64,000 nucleotides of DNA, from the NCBI RefSeq assembly GCF_020497125.1, contig NC_059077.1, positions 28,161,340-28,225,339 of the forward strand, written 5' to 3'. Position numbers and translations under genes: made by a program. Of the stretch, positions 43,360 to 55,540 are shown piece by piece. Below the pieces are notes generated by a model. That model did not search any database. It had not been told where the DNA came from and worked only from the letters and a program-made list of their open reading frames with translations. The stretch's first letter is position 1; each line of letters begins with the position of its first letter. Source of the DNA: Mauremys mutica (lineage: Eukaryota > Chordata > Testudines > Geoemydidae).

Positions 43360-44595
43360 ATAAGAACATAAGAACGGCCGTACCGGGTCAGACCAAAGGT
43401 CCATCTAGCCCAGTATCTGTCTACCGACAGTGGCCAATGCCAGGTGCCCCAGAGGGAGTGAACCTAACAGGCAATGACCAAGTGATCTCTCTCCTGCCAT
43501 CCATCTCCATCCTCTGACAAACAGAGGCTAGGGACACCATTCTTACCCATCCTGGCTAATAGCCATTTATGGACTTAACCACCATGAATTTATCCAGTTC
43601 TCTTTTAAACGCTGTTATAGTCCTAGCCTTCACAACCTCCTCAGGTAAGGAGTTCCACAAGTTGACTGTGCGCTGCGTGAAGAAGAACTTCCTTTTATTT
43701 GTTTTAAACCTGCTGCCTATTAATTTCATTTGGTGACCCCTAGTTCTTGTATTATGGGAATAAGTAAATAACTTTTCCTTATCCACTTTCTCCACATCAC
43801 TCATGATTTTATATACCTCTATCATATCCCCCCTTAGTCTCCTCTTTTCCAAGCTGAAGAGTCCTAGCCTCTTTAATCTTTCCTCATATGGGACCCTCTC
43901 CAAAACCCTAATCATTTTAGTTGCCCTTTTCTGAACCTTTTCTAGTGCCAGTGTACACAGTATTCGAGATGTGGGCGTACCATGTATTTATATAAGGGCA
44001 ATAATATATTCTCAGTCTTATTCTCTATCCCCTTTTTAATGATTCCTAACATCCTGTTTGCTTTTTTGACCGCCTCTGCACACTGCGTGGACATCTTCAG
44101 AGAACTGTCCACGATGACTCCAAGATCTTTTTCCTGACTCGTTGTAGCTAAATTAGCCCCCATCATATTGTATGTATAGTTGGGGTTATTTTTTCCAATG
44201 TGCATTACTTTACATTTATCCACATTAAATTTCATCTGCCATTTTGTTGCCCAATCACTTAGTTTTGTGAGATCTTTTTGAAGTTCTTTACAGTCTGCTT
44301 TGGTCTTAACTAACTTGAGCAGTTTAGTATCATCTGCAAACTGACAGGGGGGAGGGATAGCTCAGTGGTTTGAGCATTGGCCTGCTAAACCCAGGGTTGA
44401 GGGGGCCACTTAGGGATCTGGGGCAAAAATTGATCCTGCCTAGTGAAGGCAGGGGGCTGGACTTGATCACCTTTCAAGGTCCCTTCCAGTTCTAGGAGAT
44501 TGGTATTTCTCCAATTATTACCTTTTATTATTACCTTTAAACTCTGCAACCTCACTGTTTACCCCTTTCTCCAGATCATTTATGATAATGCTCAA
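43360..44595 (-). mobile_element. CR1 LINE, second subfamily, with SINE inside
   Basis: The minus strand CR1 3' end starts at TAAGAACATAAGAACGGCCG. Broken ORF2 pieces read 44235-43942 ([44 protein letters not shown]) and 43915-43556 ([20 protein letters not shown] to [10 protein letters not shown]). A short deletion between the pieces, with TACTG at its edges, removes the usual QFWSP segment. A tRNA-SINE splits it at 44346-44518, after which CR1 resumes (AACCTCACTGTTTACCCC). Confidence 0.9.
44346..44518 (+). mobile_element. tRNA-derived SINE
   Basis: GGGATAGCTCAGTGGTTTGA, CCTGCTAAACCCAGGGTTGA (box B partly deleted), GGGGCAAAAATTGATCCTGC and the tail CAAGGTCCCTTCCAGTTCTA to TATTTCTCC. AAACT occurs on both sides and may be the target duplication. 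Confidence 0.88.
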
Positions 44596-45029
44596 TATGC
44601 CTCTATTTGTATATTCAAAATCTGCAGCCTTTATCTCTCCAGTGTTCTTTGAAATGAAAGTAGCATCAGGATATGTTAGCTGGATGTCGGAAATACCAAA
44701 TAAGCAGTGAAATGGTGAAAAATGTTGGCATTTAGCTGTCATCATTAGATTTCAAGGTCAGAATTCCATTACACTAAATAGTGGCATCTTACATCTTTTT
44801 GTTACTTTTAATTTTCACTGTGCTCGGCTGGAAGTCCAACAGGACAAAAGTACAGCCATGCATGGTTGGCTTCACAACCAGAAGTACTAGAAATGTCTGC
44901 CTCCTTTGTATCTTTCCCCTGTATTAGTAATATAGCAACATTTATGGATTTCTTGCATCCATATTATCTCAGGTGATGAAAAAACTTTACCCTAAAAGGA
45001 AGCAAGCTATGTCATTCTTTACCCCACTT
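44596..45029. other. No feature recognised
   Basis: Unique-looking sequence. Confidence 0.3.
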
Positions 45030-45037
45030 ATGTAATG

Positions 45038-45419
45038 CAGGGATTCACAACCTTTTTCTTTCTGAGGCCCCCTCCCCACCATGCTATAAAAATTCCATGG
45101 CCCACCTGTGCCACAAAAATGTTTTTCTGCATATGCAGTAGATTAAAAGTCAGGGCCAGCGTTAAGGGACAGTAAGCAGGGCAACTGTCCAAGGCCCCAC
45201 GCCACAGGAGGCTCCGCAAAACTAAGTTGGTTTCATCCCCATGCGGCAGGGTTCAGGCTTCAGCTTTGGCCCTAGGCAGCAGGGCTCAGGCTTTGGCTTT
45301 CTTCCCTGGGCCCCAGTGACTCTAATGCCAGCCCTGCTCTCTATTTTATTTTGGCGGACTCCCTGAAACCTGCTCACAGACCCCCAGGAGGCCGCGGACC
45401 CCCTGGTTGAGGAGAACTG
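45038..45419. mobile_element. hAT MITE, 382 bp
   Basis: Left CAGGGATTCACAACCTTTTT and right GGTTGAGGAGAACTG derive from inverted termini CAGTGGTTCTCAACC. The flanks ATGTAATG (45030-45037) and GTGTAATG (45420-45427) match at 7 of 8. The interior has repeated GCTTCAGCTTTGGC-type words. Short frames within are not genes. Confidence 0.82.
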
Positions 45420-45427
45420 GTGTAATG

Positions 45428-45847
45428 TGTACAACTCAGAGATGAGCTGCCTGCTGCAGGATGAGTGGAATGCAGTGAAGTGTGTTTGCAAACCTTGGAC
45501 AAATTTGTTTTCTCCAAGATATACCTAGTTCCTATCTAACTGAGGGTGATGTGAAACAAAAGCATCTTATCTGATAGGCCAATATTAAGCATGGTTTGTT
45601 TCCTCCACCACCAATCAAATTGTTGAATTGGTATGCAGCTGTGTGGGCTAGAATTTGGAGTGCCAGCTGTGGTTTTAGCAGCTTGAAAATAAAATTTGAT
45701 TTATGGTAAAGGAGACTGAAGCCATGTACAGCAATAATCATGTGGCATTTTCTCTTGGGAGGCAGAAGCAATGAATATAATTTTCTTTGGCTAAGAATAG
45801 CTGAAGCCAATTTTCCAGTTTAAATCCGGAAATATGGAAGCATTCTA
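45428..45847. other. No feature recognised
   Basis: Unique-looking sequence. Confidence 0.3.
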
Positions 45848-45940
45848 TGCATCCGAAGAAGTGAGCTGTAGCTCACGAAAGCTCATGCTTCAATAAATTT
45901 GTTAGTCTTTAAGGTGCCACAAGTACTCCTGTTCTTTTTT
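45848..45940 (-). repeat. Dispersed repeat X, copy
   Basis: GCATCCGAAGAAGTGAGCTG, TAGCTCACGAAAGCTCATGC and AAGGTGCCACAAGTACTCCT. Reverse orientation to copy 1. Confidence 0.75.
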
Positions 45941-46835
45941 CTCCATGTGGCTTTAACAGTTTTTTACAAGCTAAAGAGTTTAGAAGGAATTGTTAATACA
46001 ACTGGTAGAGAGAGTGGCTATAGGAAAACAATATTCCATGCAGAAATAACCTAGGTTTGTTGGTGGTTTACAAGTATCAACTTGTCTACACTATAAATAC
46101 AACCATGTCAGGGGATCTGATTACAACATTCTTGCCCCTAACTTAGTCACAATACAGTTCTGATTTGTAGTGCAGATGGGACTATGATCTGTAACTATGC
46201 TAAAGCTTTGAATATGACCAATGGGTCTGTCTTAGGCAGGCCCTAAGAGGAAAAAAAAATTGTACAGTAACACAATAACTCCATTATATCATATGTATCA
46301 AAGGTCTTTAGTGGATACCCAAAACATTTAGGTAAATAAAGTTATGTTGATTTGGGAAGCCACCCCAACAGCTGGCTAACATGATTTTGGGGTGTTGGTT
46401 TCCTTACCGGCTGGTGTCCTGACTGGTCCATAGTGCCAACAGCATGGTTTTCAATGTGCTCCAGGGTCGGAAATTGTCTGACACAGCATTCTGAATTTGT
46501 AGAGCTTGGAATGCCGTGAAAACTAGAGCCTCAGGTAGATAGCCTATTTTAGGATGAATGTTCCTGTTATTGGGGTGTGTTATGTTAGAAAACATAAGGT
46601 CATTAGTGCAGAGAAGAGCTGACTGTTCCTTACACTTAGCTCAGAGCTAACCAAAGATTGCACTTAACAATTTTTACTGACCTTATACATTGCTATTTTG
46701 TACAGCATCAAAAGCTTTTTGCCAAGACCAGTAAATGCTATCTAGGTCCCTGGCTTACATAACCTCTCTGACGTCAATTCTTGTTTTCACAAAGAATCCT
46801 ATCAGTTTAGTTGGGCTGAATATGCCTTTGTACGG
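45941..46835. other. No feature recognised
   Basis: AT-rich unique-looking sequence with an A run at 46253. Confidence 0.3.
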
Positions 46836-47650
46836 GTACAGAGAAAGGCTACTAGGATGATCTGAGGAATGGAAAACCTGTCTTATGAAAGGAGACTCAA
46901 AGAGCTTGGCTTGTTTAGCCTAACCAAAAGAAGGCTGAGAGGAGATATGATTGCTCTCTATAAATATATCAGAGGGATAAATACCAGGGAGGGAGAGGAA
47001 TTATTTAAGCTCAGTACCAATGTGGACACAAGAACAAATGGATATGAACTGACCATCAGGAAGTTTTAGACTTGAAATTAGATGAAGGTTTCTAACCATC
47101 AGAGGAGTGAAGTTCTGGAACAGCCTTCCAAGGGTAGTAGTGGGGGCAAAAGACATATCTGGCTTCAAGACAAAGCTTGATAAGTTTATGGAGGGGATGG
47201 TATGATGGGATAGCCTAATTTTGGCAATTAATTGGTCTTTGACTATTAGCGGTAAATATGCCTAATGGCTTGTGATGGGATGTTAGATGGGGTGGGATCT
47301 GAGTTACTACAGAGAATTCTTTCCTGCCTGTCTGGCTGGTGAGTCTTGCCCACATGCTCAGGGGTCAGCTGATCGTCATATTTGGGGTCGGGAAGGAATT
47401 TTCCTCCAGGGCAGATTGGCAGAGGCCCTGAAGGTTTTTCGCCTTCCTCTGCAGCATGGGGCATGGGTCACTTGCTGAAAGATTCTCTGCATCTTGAAGT
47501 CTTTAAACTATGATTTGAGGACTTCAGTGGCTCAGACACAGGTTTGATACAGGAGTGGGTGGGTGAGATTCTGTGGCCTGCATTGTGCAGGAGGTCAGAC
47601 TAGATGATCATAATGGTCCCTTCTGACCTTAAAGTCTATGTTTCTATGAT
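46836..47650 (+). mobile_element. CR1 LINE, 5'-truncated copy
   Basis: Same subfamily as 25282-27441. It begins in the C-terminal block (RATRMI-like, ENLSYERRLKELGLFSLTKR), stops after LTIRKF at about 47067, and runs through the 3' UTR to CCTTAAAGTCTATGTTTCTATG. Truncation leaves no RT motifs. Confidence 0.92.
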
Positions 47651-47811
47651 ATTGATTATGAAAATGTAAATAGCCTTCAGTATTTCAGCCATTCATTGTA
47701 GTTCAATTAATGTGCAATGGTCATTGTTAAATCTGCTGTTGACAAAATGCAACCAATTGTGGTGACTCTGCAAATGGATTGTAGTGGGTTGTTATGGAGG
47801 AGATTGGGCTT

Positions 47812-47892
47812 TAAGGGCTGAATCTAAAGCCTATTGAGGTCCATGGGAGTCTTTCCCTTGACTTCAGTGGGTTTTGGGTAAGGCCCTAATTT
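47812..47892. repeat. Short palindromic dispersed repeat
   Basis: GGGCTGAATCTAAAGCCTAT and GTGGGTTTTGGGTAAGGCCC are inverted around CCATGGGAGTC. Confidence 0.6.
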
Positions 47893-48071
47893 GCCAGAGG
47901 AAAAGACAAACGAAGTTTTTAATAATTAAGAATTATGGTTTTGCTTGGTAGGTGCAGGGCAGGTGCAAGTGCAGGCCCAGCATAGGTGACTACAAAGAAA
48001 ACAACATAGTTATTTATAGTATTAGTGGTGGTATCACATACTAGTCTAGTACTAAGAAATATGTACATCAT

Positions 48072-48196
48072 AAGACCCCAGTCCTACAAAGACTTGTACA
48101 CATGCCTCCGTTTACATGCTGTGAGTGTTACCATTAACTTCAGTGGGTCTGTTGTCTAGGTGTGTATGTGAGCAGGGCTTTGTAGGATCAAGGCCT
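48072..48196. repeat. Palindromic repeat, CCTACAAAG ends
   Basis: CAGTCCTACAAAGACTTGTA and GGGCTTTGTAGGATCAAGGC are inverted ends around AACTTCAGTGGG. A relative lies at 58565-58712. Confidence 0.65.
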
Positions 48197-49789
48197 AGGT
48201 GGCTATTCTTAATTATGAGAGAACCTCAGCGTGCAGCGGTTCTAATTTCTTCTTGGTTTCCTCCCCCCCACGCAATCTTCTTTTAATGAGGACTGAGACA
48301 AAAATTAATTTATCAGCATCTACCTATTCCAATAAATTACCTTCCATCCCTTAGAAACGCCACTTCCTCCACTGATCTCTTGTTCCTTACCTGTTTGATG
48401 TACAATTTGTTGTTTATCTTAACCTTTTGTCCAAGCTGCTTTTAGTGCCTGTCAGCTATTATGTATACTCGTTCTGTAATCGTCTCATTCCTGCTCTCAC
48501 TGTACAATACATTTTTTATACCTCACGTGTCTGTTACCCTTGATAATTTTTGTGCTTTTTTGTTCTTGTACCTTGGCTCCTTTCTTTTAGTTTGTATAGC
48601 TCCCTGTTGCTATGACATGAATAACCATGAGGTATATGATGATAATCTTTAAGCACTTCTAACAAGTTTGTTTTGTGCTGCTGCTCTTTTCAGAGCTTCC
48701 ATGTCTATTTTGAGGTCAGAGCAGCACTAAAAAGCTAGTAGAAAAGAGCTGATATCTGCAGGGTACAGAATCTGGGGAAAAATAAGTATAGGACACTACT
48801 TGAACTCCACCCCAAGATCACCCTCCACACACAATCCCTGAATAGTTGTATGTGTTAACACCGTTGATGTTTTAAATTTGTTATCATTAAGCTTCAGAGT
48901 TCCATTCTGATGAACTGCAGAGTTCATATCTCTTGGAGCTGTTGTTTTGTCAGCCCATCTGCTGATTTAGGAACATTAGATTGCATTTAGAAGGTGATCT
49001 TTGCAAACATAGGGCTGGAAACAGTTCAGGGTGTGCGTGTGTGGGTTTTTAATAACAAAAGCTTACATGTTGCAGAAACTGATAGGGTACCAGAAAAGTG
49101 TTTATATGGCATATTGCCACTTAACCTGCACTATGTGACTCCTGGTTAGGGGTAACTGTAAGCTGCTGCATTCTGTGGGCAATGTTCTGCCCTCAGTTAC
49201 AGCAGAGCAATCTGCTGAAGACAGTAGAGCTGCATGATTGTAACTGAGAAACACAGTTTGGCTACTTGTGTTAATTCTTCAAATTGTTCCAAAATTGATA
49301 TTGTTTTTAAAAACTGCAAGCAGATCAGCATAAAGCTGAGAAGTTCTATGCACTATCATAGGATAGGACTAAGGAAGAAAGAGCCATGGGAGTTGTAATC
49401 AATGAAGGGGTTTCGTTAGATGTTACAGGAGTTTTAAAGCTTGAGACAGTCCTATACTAAATACTGATACGAGTTCCCTGGGTCTGTTTCAGGTTCGGGG
49501 TGCCAGGCCATATCCCTATCTGCTATTTCATTAAACCAGCCCCATCAGCTTCATCATTAAATAAAGTTCCAGTATCTTAAATAGCCAAGAAGCATTAGAG
49601 GAAAGCGAAACATGCAGTAGTGCTACATGTATCAAAGAAACATCTGTAAGATGAGAAACAGTACATGGACAGCTAATGGCTGGACCAGGCTGAAGATAAC
49701 TGGTCAGAGTTGCCTTTACTATCTGTTTTTAAAGTTATTAATTAGTAATCAATTAAAACCTCTGTAAAGTTCTATGCAAATGTAAAGTA
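48197..49789. other. No feature recognised
   Basis: AT-rich unique-looking sequence. Confidence 0.3.
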
Positions 49790-49790
49790 T

Positions 49791-49811
49791 TGATAGATAG
49801 ATAGATAGATG
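49791..49811. repeat. GATA microsatellite
   Basis: About five TAGA units. Confidence 0.9.
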
Positions 49812-51159
49812 TGCACAGCCGAATACCAGAATTCTAACCACCACCCTCCTCTATGCATACGCTCTATCCATCTGGATATATCTCCACATGACCCTCCTGG
49901 CTGTCTTGACACAGTCTTGGTTTTGCTCTCAAAGAAACCTATCTTCCAGATCCACATTAGAACCTTACCTTTCTAGCCCATGAAGCATCCAAAGCCCTCT
50001 AGCAAAGTGACAAAACACCCTGCCATTCATTTGTTATCTTTTGTTTCTGGGTAAATTCTGCTAGGGGTATGTGTGTAATGTGATTCATTTCACTCCTGAA
50101 AGTGATGCTTTAAAAAAAATACCTTTCCTCTCCATCCCTCCCTCTGTCTGAGAGATCCTCACCACATTGCTCTTATGTCCCCTCTTGCCCACTGCCTGAG
50201 TTGTGCATCTGTCCCATTTACACATTGGTGGCACAGAATTAACATTGCTAACAAATGTAGCTAGGAGAGGGACTGAGACCAAGAAGAGTGGAAGAGGAAT
50301 GACTGTTCCTCAGTATCTTCTGGCTTACATAGCAAAACTGTCTGAGGTTACAAGTGACTATTGTTATAATTCATCAGCACCACTTGGTAGAGAAAGGAGA
50401 CCTGTAGTTGGTTAGCCCTGTCCTTGGCAACAGGTGTCACTGTAGACAAGGGCTTTAGAATGGTAAGGGTCCTGCAGGTTACTTAAACAGCTGTGCAACG
50501 AAGAGCTGGTAATTGAATTGTGAAGCATTATTATTGTATGATTGGTCAGAAAAAAAGCTTCTTTCCTTCCAGGACTGGACTAAAAGAACAGACCATGAGA
50601 GCTATCATGAGTGAAAGGTCCCTAGTATCCTATAACATTCTTACGTTAAATAAATAATATCATGACGATCCCATTAGTGACGTCCCAGGTTGGTTATTGA
50701 ATTCAGAATGTCACTCCTTTTGCGGCTTTCTGCTGAGTTTGTCCACGAGTGATATTCCAGCCAGGAAGTGACAACCTATACAAGCAACAAGAAAATAATA
50801 TAAATTCAAATTAGATGATTTGACTGGTCTTCTGAGAATGGTACAGGCAGACTATTTATCTAATGTTCTGATCTGTGGCTGCATGAGTTGAATTCTTAGA
50901 TACTGCAGTTGTCACCTGAATCATCTATGTCGCATGGAGAATAGAACTTTCAACTCTTCTATCCCAAACCACTTTCTCTCCCACTTGAGCTAAAGGAGAA
51001 TGCCCAACTAGCTTAGTCAATGGGCATGTACATTCCAGCCAATAGATGGCAGTGAAACATTACAGTTCAGTATGCTGAGATGCAAAGGGGATAGAATAAG
51101 TGGAGAAATTAGCATAAATGCATGCATGCAAGCACTATTTTCAGGATTTCTTAGAGTTT
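49812..51159. other. No feature recognised
   Basis: Unique-looking sequence. Confidence 0.3.
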
Positions 51160-51300
51160 CTTGAGTGTTTTAGACTGTAAGCTGTTGTCGGGAGGAACAG
51201 TGTCTACCTTTATATATAGCCTAGCATAATGCATCTGGAACCCTTATTGGGGATTGTGGATACATATTGCAAATCATAAATAACAAAGTAAATTTTCTTA
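51160..51300 (+). repeat. Dispersed amniote repeat
   Basis: AGACTGTAAGCTGTTGTCGG, GAACAGTGTCTACC and GCCTAGCATAATGCATCTGG. Same family as 23575-23665. Confidence 0.55.
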
Positions 51301-51479
51301 TAACATAGAGATGATGAAAAGAAAAATTTTGGCAGATGAAAATGCTCACATAGTGGGTATCAGCTGTAAATCCATGTGTGATGACTCACTAACCACTCTG
51401 TGCAAAAAGTGGAACAAGAAATAACTTTAATTCAACTCATGCAGGATAATGATATGAACTCCCAAGCAGCCTCCTCTGC

Positions 51480-51690
51480 AGAATGAGCACAGGGCTGAGA
51501 GTAGGAAAACCCTGAGTTCATACTTGGTGCTCTACCTGTCACTCAATCGGTAGCCTTGAGCAAATCACTTAAGCTTCCTGTCTCGATTTCCCATCTATGA
51601 AATGAAGTTATTGGTACCCATTTATCATATAGCAGAGTTGTAAAAATTAGTCAATATTTGCACAATGCTGTGAATGTGTAAAAGTCTGAT
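51480..51690 (-). repeat. MIR-like SINE
   Basis: AACCCTGAGTTCATACTTGG, CCTTGAGCAAATCACTTAAG and TTTCCCATCTATGAAATGAA are in MIR order. Confidence 0.7.
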
Positions 51691-52467
51691 AAGTGATAAG
51701 TAGCATTATTGCTATAACCTGTCTACCCTTCTCCAGTGACTAAAACATGAAGTATTTGAGTTAATACTTCACAACACACCAAGACATAGAGAAATTCATA
51801 ATATCTGCCCCCTTTGTGCTGAAGCACCCTATACTACTTGTGATAGCTTTCTGTTATACATGCCTGTGCATAGTGATTACAGATCCGTGTTCCCTCTCTC
51901 TGTCACTACCCTACACTGCCTCGGAATCCTGGCTCTTTGCTTGTACTTCTGCTCTTCTTCCCCCGTCCCCCGCCACGCCACCCCCCTGTTTGGTTTAAAA
52001 CATTGACTCTGCACTGGATCTGTCTTTGCCCTTTATTAAATCATAGCAGCGGCAATTAGAAGGGGCTGTATGCTTGGCTGTACCCTGTGACATACAGTTG
52101 CTGCCATGCTCATATGAAAGCAATGCACAAAAGCACTTAGGGGAGCTTGGAGGGCCGTCCTGGCTGACATGATGCACCTGCTAGAGGAATAAAGAGACAG
52201 CAGTATCATTACTATGTAGTCTTTATTAGTGACTCAGCAGTGACATTTAGGTAGGGAGATGAACAAAAGACAAAGTCTCTACCACATTTTACCCTGACAT
52301 CCCTCCTGCAGCCGTGCTATGATAAGATGTACCACCGTGAAGACTGTGCAAGCAGCTAGTATTGTCTGCTCTTCAAGTCAGGAGATGGATCATTAGTCTG
52401 CTCTGGGGGAGTCAATTACAATATTTTAGCAGTGTGAGTTTCTGAATCAATGAGTCAAGGCATATTG
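51691..52467. other. No feature recognised
   Basis: Unique-looking sequence with a C-rich patch at 51957-51987. Confidence 0.3.
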
Positions 52468-52545
52468 GGGAGAAATCCTGGCTCCACTGAAGTCAATGGC
52501 AAAAGTCCTATTGACTCCAACAGGGCCAGGATTTCACCCATTGTC
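52468..52545. repeat. Short palindromic repeat, CAATGG core
   Basis: AGAAATCCTGGCTCCACTGA and CAGGGCCAGGATTTCACCC are inverted ends. Second copy of the 40673-40745 family. Confidence 0.75.
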
Positions 52546-52732
52546 TTTAAATCCAACAATCCTTTAATGCAACCAGTGCCTATGCCTTCCCCTGGAGCTG
52601 GCTATGGACAGCACCACCCAAGAGCATTGTTTTCTTTTTCTTTCCTTCCCCCCCAGCTTCTTGCTAATGTCAGGGACCTACAATAAACTAGCAGGGGAGG
52701 GGAATACCATTAGGTGTGTGTTACTGTAGCAG

Positions 52733-53022
52733 GATTGCCAACCCCAAGGATTCAAAAATGAGTCAGGGCTCAAAAAGTCGTGATATTGGCTTTAAAATTA
52801 AGAGATTTAAAAATGATAAAATATCAGTTTCTTTGTGTTTTGTCTTTTAGTTTCTGAGACTTTAAGATGCACTTGGGTCACATTTTCAAGCTTTTCTCTG
52901 TAAACATGAGGGCTAGAAATATTTTTAAAATGAGAACTGACTTTCTGACCCAATCAGTTGATTCCAGGAGCAGAGGCTTCAAGAGATACAACAAATATCA
53001 TGACAGTTGGCAACACTGCAGA
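52733..53022 (-). repeat. Dispersed AT-rich repeat Y, copy 2
   Basis: GATTGCCAACCCCAAGGATT near the start and CATGACAGTTGGCAACACTG near the end are inverted termini. The middle has TTTGTGTTTTGTCTTTTAG. Opposite orientation to 21285-21565. Confidence 0.55.
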
Positions 53023-54289
53023 TAGATAGCTCTGAAATGGAGAGGTTCATGCTGCCAAACTAGCTATCTTGTTGGGTCTTCCTGTGGAAGGGGTTTTGTA
53101 GCCATTTGGTGTTTTATTCCTAACACACCCCTATCATTCAAGGACCTATCCCTCTGCAGCTGCTATGGAAGCATCTCCATGGAAGCTTCATTCGCTGTCC
53201 TGCTCCGTAGTAATGAAGCAAAGTATCAACTCTGTTCTCTTTTCTACCCTCCCCATTTTCCTATTGCTCAAAATGTAATTAAAATATGCTTGACTAACCA
53301 AGAAAAGCACATTTGCCTGCTCTGTATTTGTAAACAAAATTTGCTGTGTAACTTTTTTCTTGACCATTCAGATGTCCAGATGACTAGCGCCATTCATCTC
53401 TGCTGTTTCTCTGGGGAAAAGGGAAATGAAAAAGCCAATTCTTAAGCTGTTGGTGGCTGAACGAGACTGGGATTTTTTGGTTTTGCACAGATATTTGGAA
53501 TAGGATCTGCTTTAACATGAAGCAGGGACTAATTTTTTCATCCTTGTTCCTGGGGAAAAAATATATTATTAAATGCAAGTAACTGTTAATGTACCATTAG
53601 AGCATAGATTTTTATACTCAAATGGAAATTCAAAGTAATGGTTCCCAAAGCAACTGTAACCGGTCCACAGTAAAAAGTTGTATTTTTCTGTGGCTGTGTC
53701 TAGTGTTAATTGTAATGCCTTAATGTGTATATATGCAGTGTTGTGGAATTCTGATTGGGATTAGAACAATGGGCCAAATTCTGCTGAGTTACATAGGAGT
53801 AACTCAAAAGGAATTGCTGTGAATTTACATTGATTTAACAGAAAGCAGAATCTGGATCATAACTTAGGATTTCCAAACTTAAGTTGGTGTAAAATCATAA
53901 ACGTGGTGTTGCATTAATGATTTTATTTATTTATTTATTTGGTATTTGTGTTTTAATTTCCTTGCTTTTTAGAAGTTGGAGAGGGCAAAACACTTTCACA
54001 GCATGCATAATTTGAAATTGGCTATGCCCCCTTTGGATGCAGTCATAAAAGTAGTTCCTTGGGCAGCTTTCAATGATTTTGCACATGTTTCAACTTGCAA
54101 TTCTGCATGTGTTGTAGATAACTGAAGCATATTTGGCAACAGGGTTTTGTAAATGCATAAGTCATTATTTTCAAACACATAAATATGTTACTTGAAACTT
54201 TGTTTAAAAGTAAAGTCTCAATTTTTGTGTTTGGACCCTTTAGGTGTGTGGACCAGCATAGGACAAAGCACAAAAGTGTTTGATTGAAA
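53023..54289. other. No gene; ATTT microsatellite
   Basis: AT-rich. A TTTA/ATTT run at 53922-53940. Short frames have no domain. Confidence 0.35.
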
Positions 54290-55540
54290 AATTTACATCA
54301 TGGGCTGATTGGGCACAGGCATCCACATCTCCGTAAAGAATAAGAGATGATAGGTAGGGTGGGAATAGGCTGTGAAGGGCTTTGAAACTGAAGATAAGTA
54401 GCTTATGTTTGATGCGATAGAGAGGAAAGAACCAATGAATGGATGCAAAGAGAGGTGACATGGTTAAAGTCATGAGCTAGGAGAATGATCTTTGGAGCAG
54501 CATTCTGAATGGATATGACTGAGGCAAAATTGCATTTGTCAAAGCCAGAAAAGAAGGATGTTGCAGCAGTTGAGACACAAGATAAGAGCATGGACGAGAG
54601 TTTTAGCTATGTGGGTGGATAGGAAAGGCTGTATCTTAAATGTGATGCAGAAGGAATCAGGAAAACTTAGGTCTGCCACCTTGACTCAGACCTGTCCTGG
54701 TCCTCACATCCAGCCTGAGTGACAGGCAGGATGGAGATTATTCTCCATTGTTATTGAGAAAGGAGGTAGAGGGAAGGGTTTGGGAAGGGAAAGATTACGA
54801 GCTCTATTTTTGGCTGTATTGAGCCTGTGCTGATAATTAGACATTCATGAGACGGTGTCAGAGAGGCAGGTTTTGGTTTGGACTGAAGGGGACAGGTCTG
54901 GAGAAGAGAGGTAGCTCTTTCGGTCGGTGAGTTTAATTTGTGTTTCTGGGTGGAAATACCCAGAGATAAGGTGCAGAGAGAGAAAATATGGGGACCAGGG
55001 ACAGAACTCTGTGTAGAAAGTTGGAGAGGGTGGTAAGGAGCATCCTCCAAAGAGGACACTGAAAGAGCAATAAGAGGTAAGAGGGAGAACCAAGAGAAAT
55101 CAGAAATGCAGAAGCTGAGTAAGGACAAGATTTCAAGAAAGGAGTATGGTTGACTGTATCACAGATGTTGACATGTCAAGCAGGATGAGGACATAATACT
55201 GGCTCTGAGGTTTGGCAAGGAAAATGCCATTACTGACTTTGGCAAGAGTGGTTTCAGTGGTAAATTAGAGAAGGTCTTAGATGGAATTGGAGGAAGAGAA
55301 ATTCCAGATAGTGACCCTAAGCAGCATGTTCAATGAGCTTAGAGATGAAAGAGAGAAGGTAGATGGGATGGTAGTTGGAGAGGCAAGTAGGGTGAGGGGT
55401 GTGTATTTTTGTTTGGGGGGGGGTGTTAAAGTGGAAAAGACTAAATCTTGCTTGTATTGTAAGGGGAAAGAGCCAAAGGAGAGTGAGAGGTTATGGAGAA
55501 GAGTAAGGGTGCGGATGAGGGTGGGCATGAGGGGGAGCTC
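54290..55540 (-). pseudogene. L2-clade LINE reverse transcriptase relic
   Basis: Minus-strand frames keep the order of an L2 ORF2: a segment ending in LSSPDLSPSVQ (near 54910-54880), then LNAAAKIIFLA-like QNAAPKIILLA (near 54515-54480), HVTSL, and HKLLIFSFKALHSLFPPYLS (near 54420-54340). The YADD core is decayed. L2 elements encode an AP-endonuclease and RT. Frames shift repeatedly and no continuous protein exists. A G run at 55417-55426 is a likely replication-slippage site. Confidence 0.7.
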
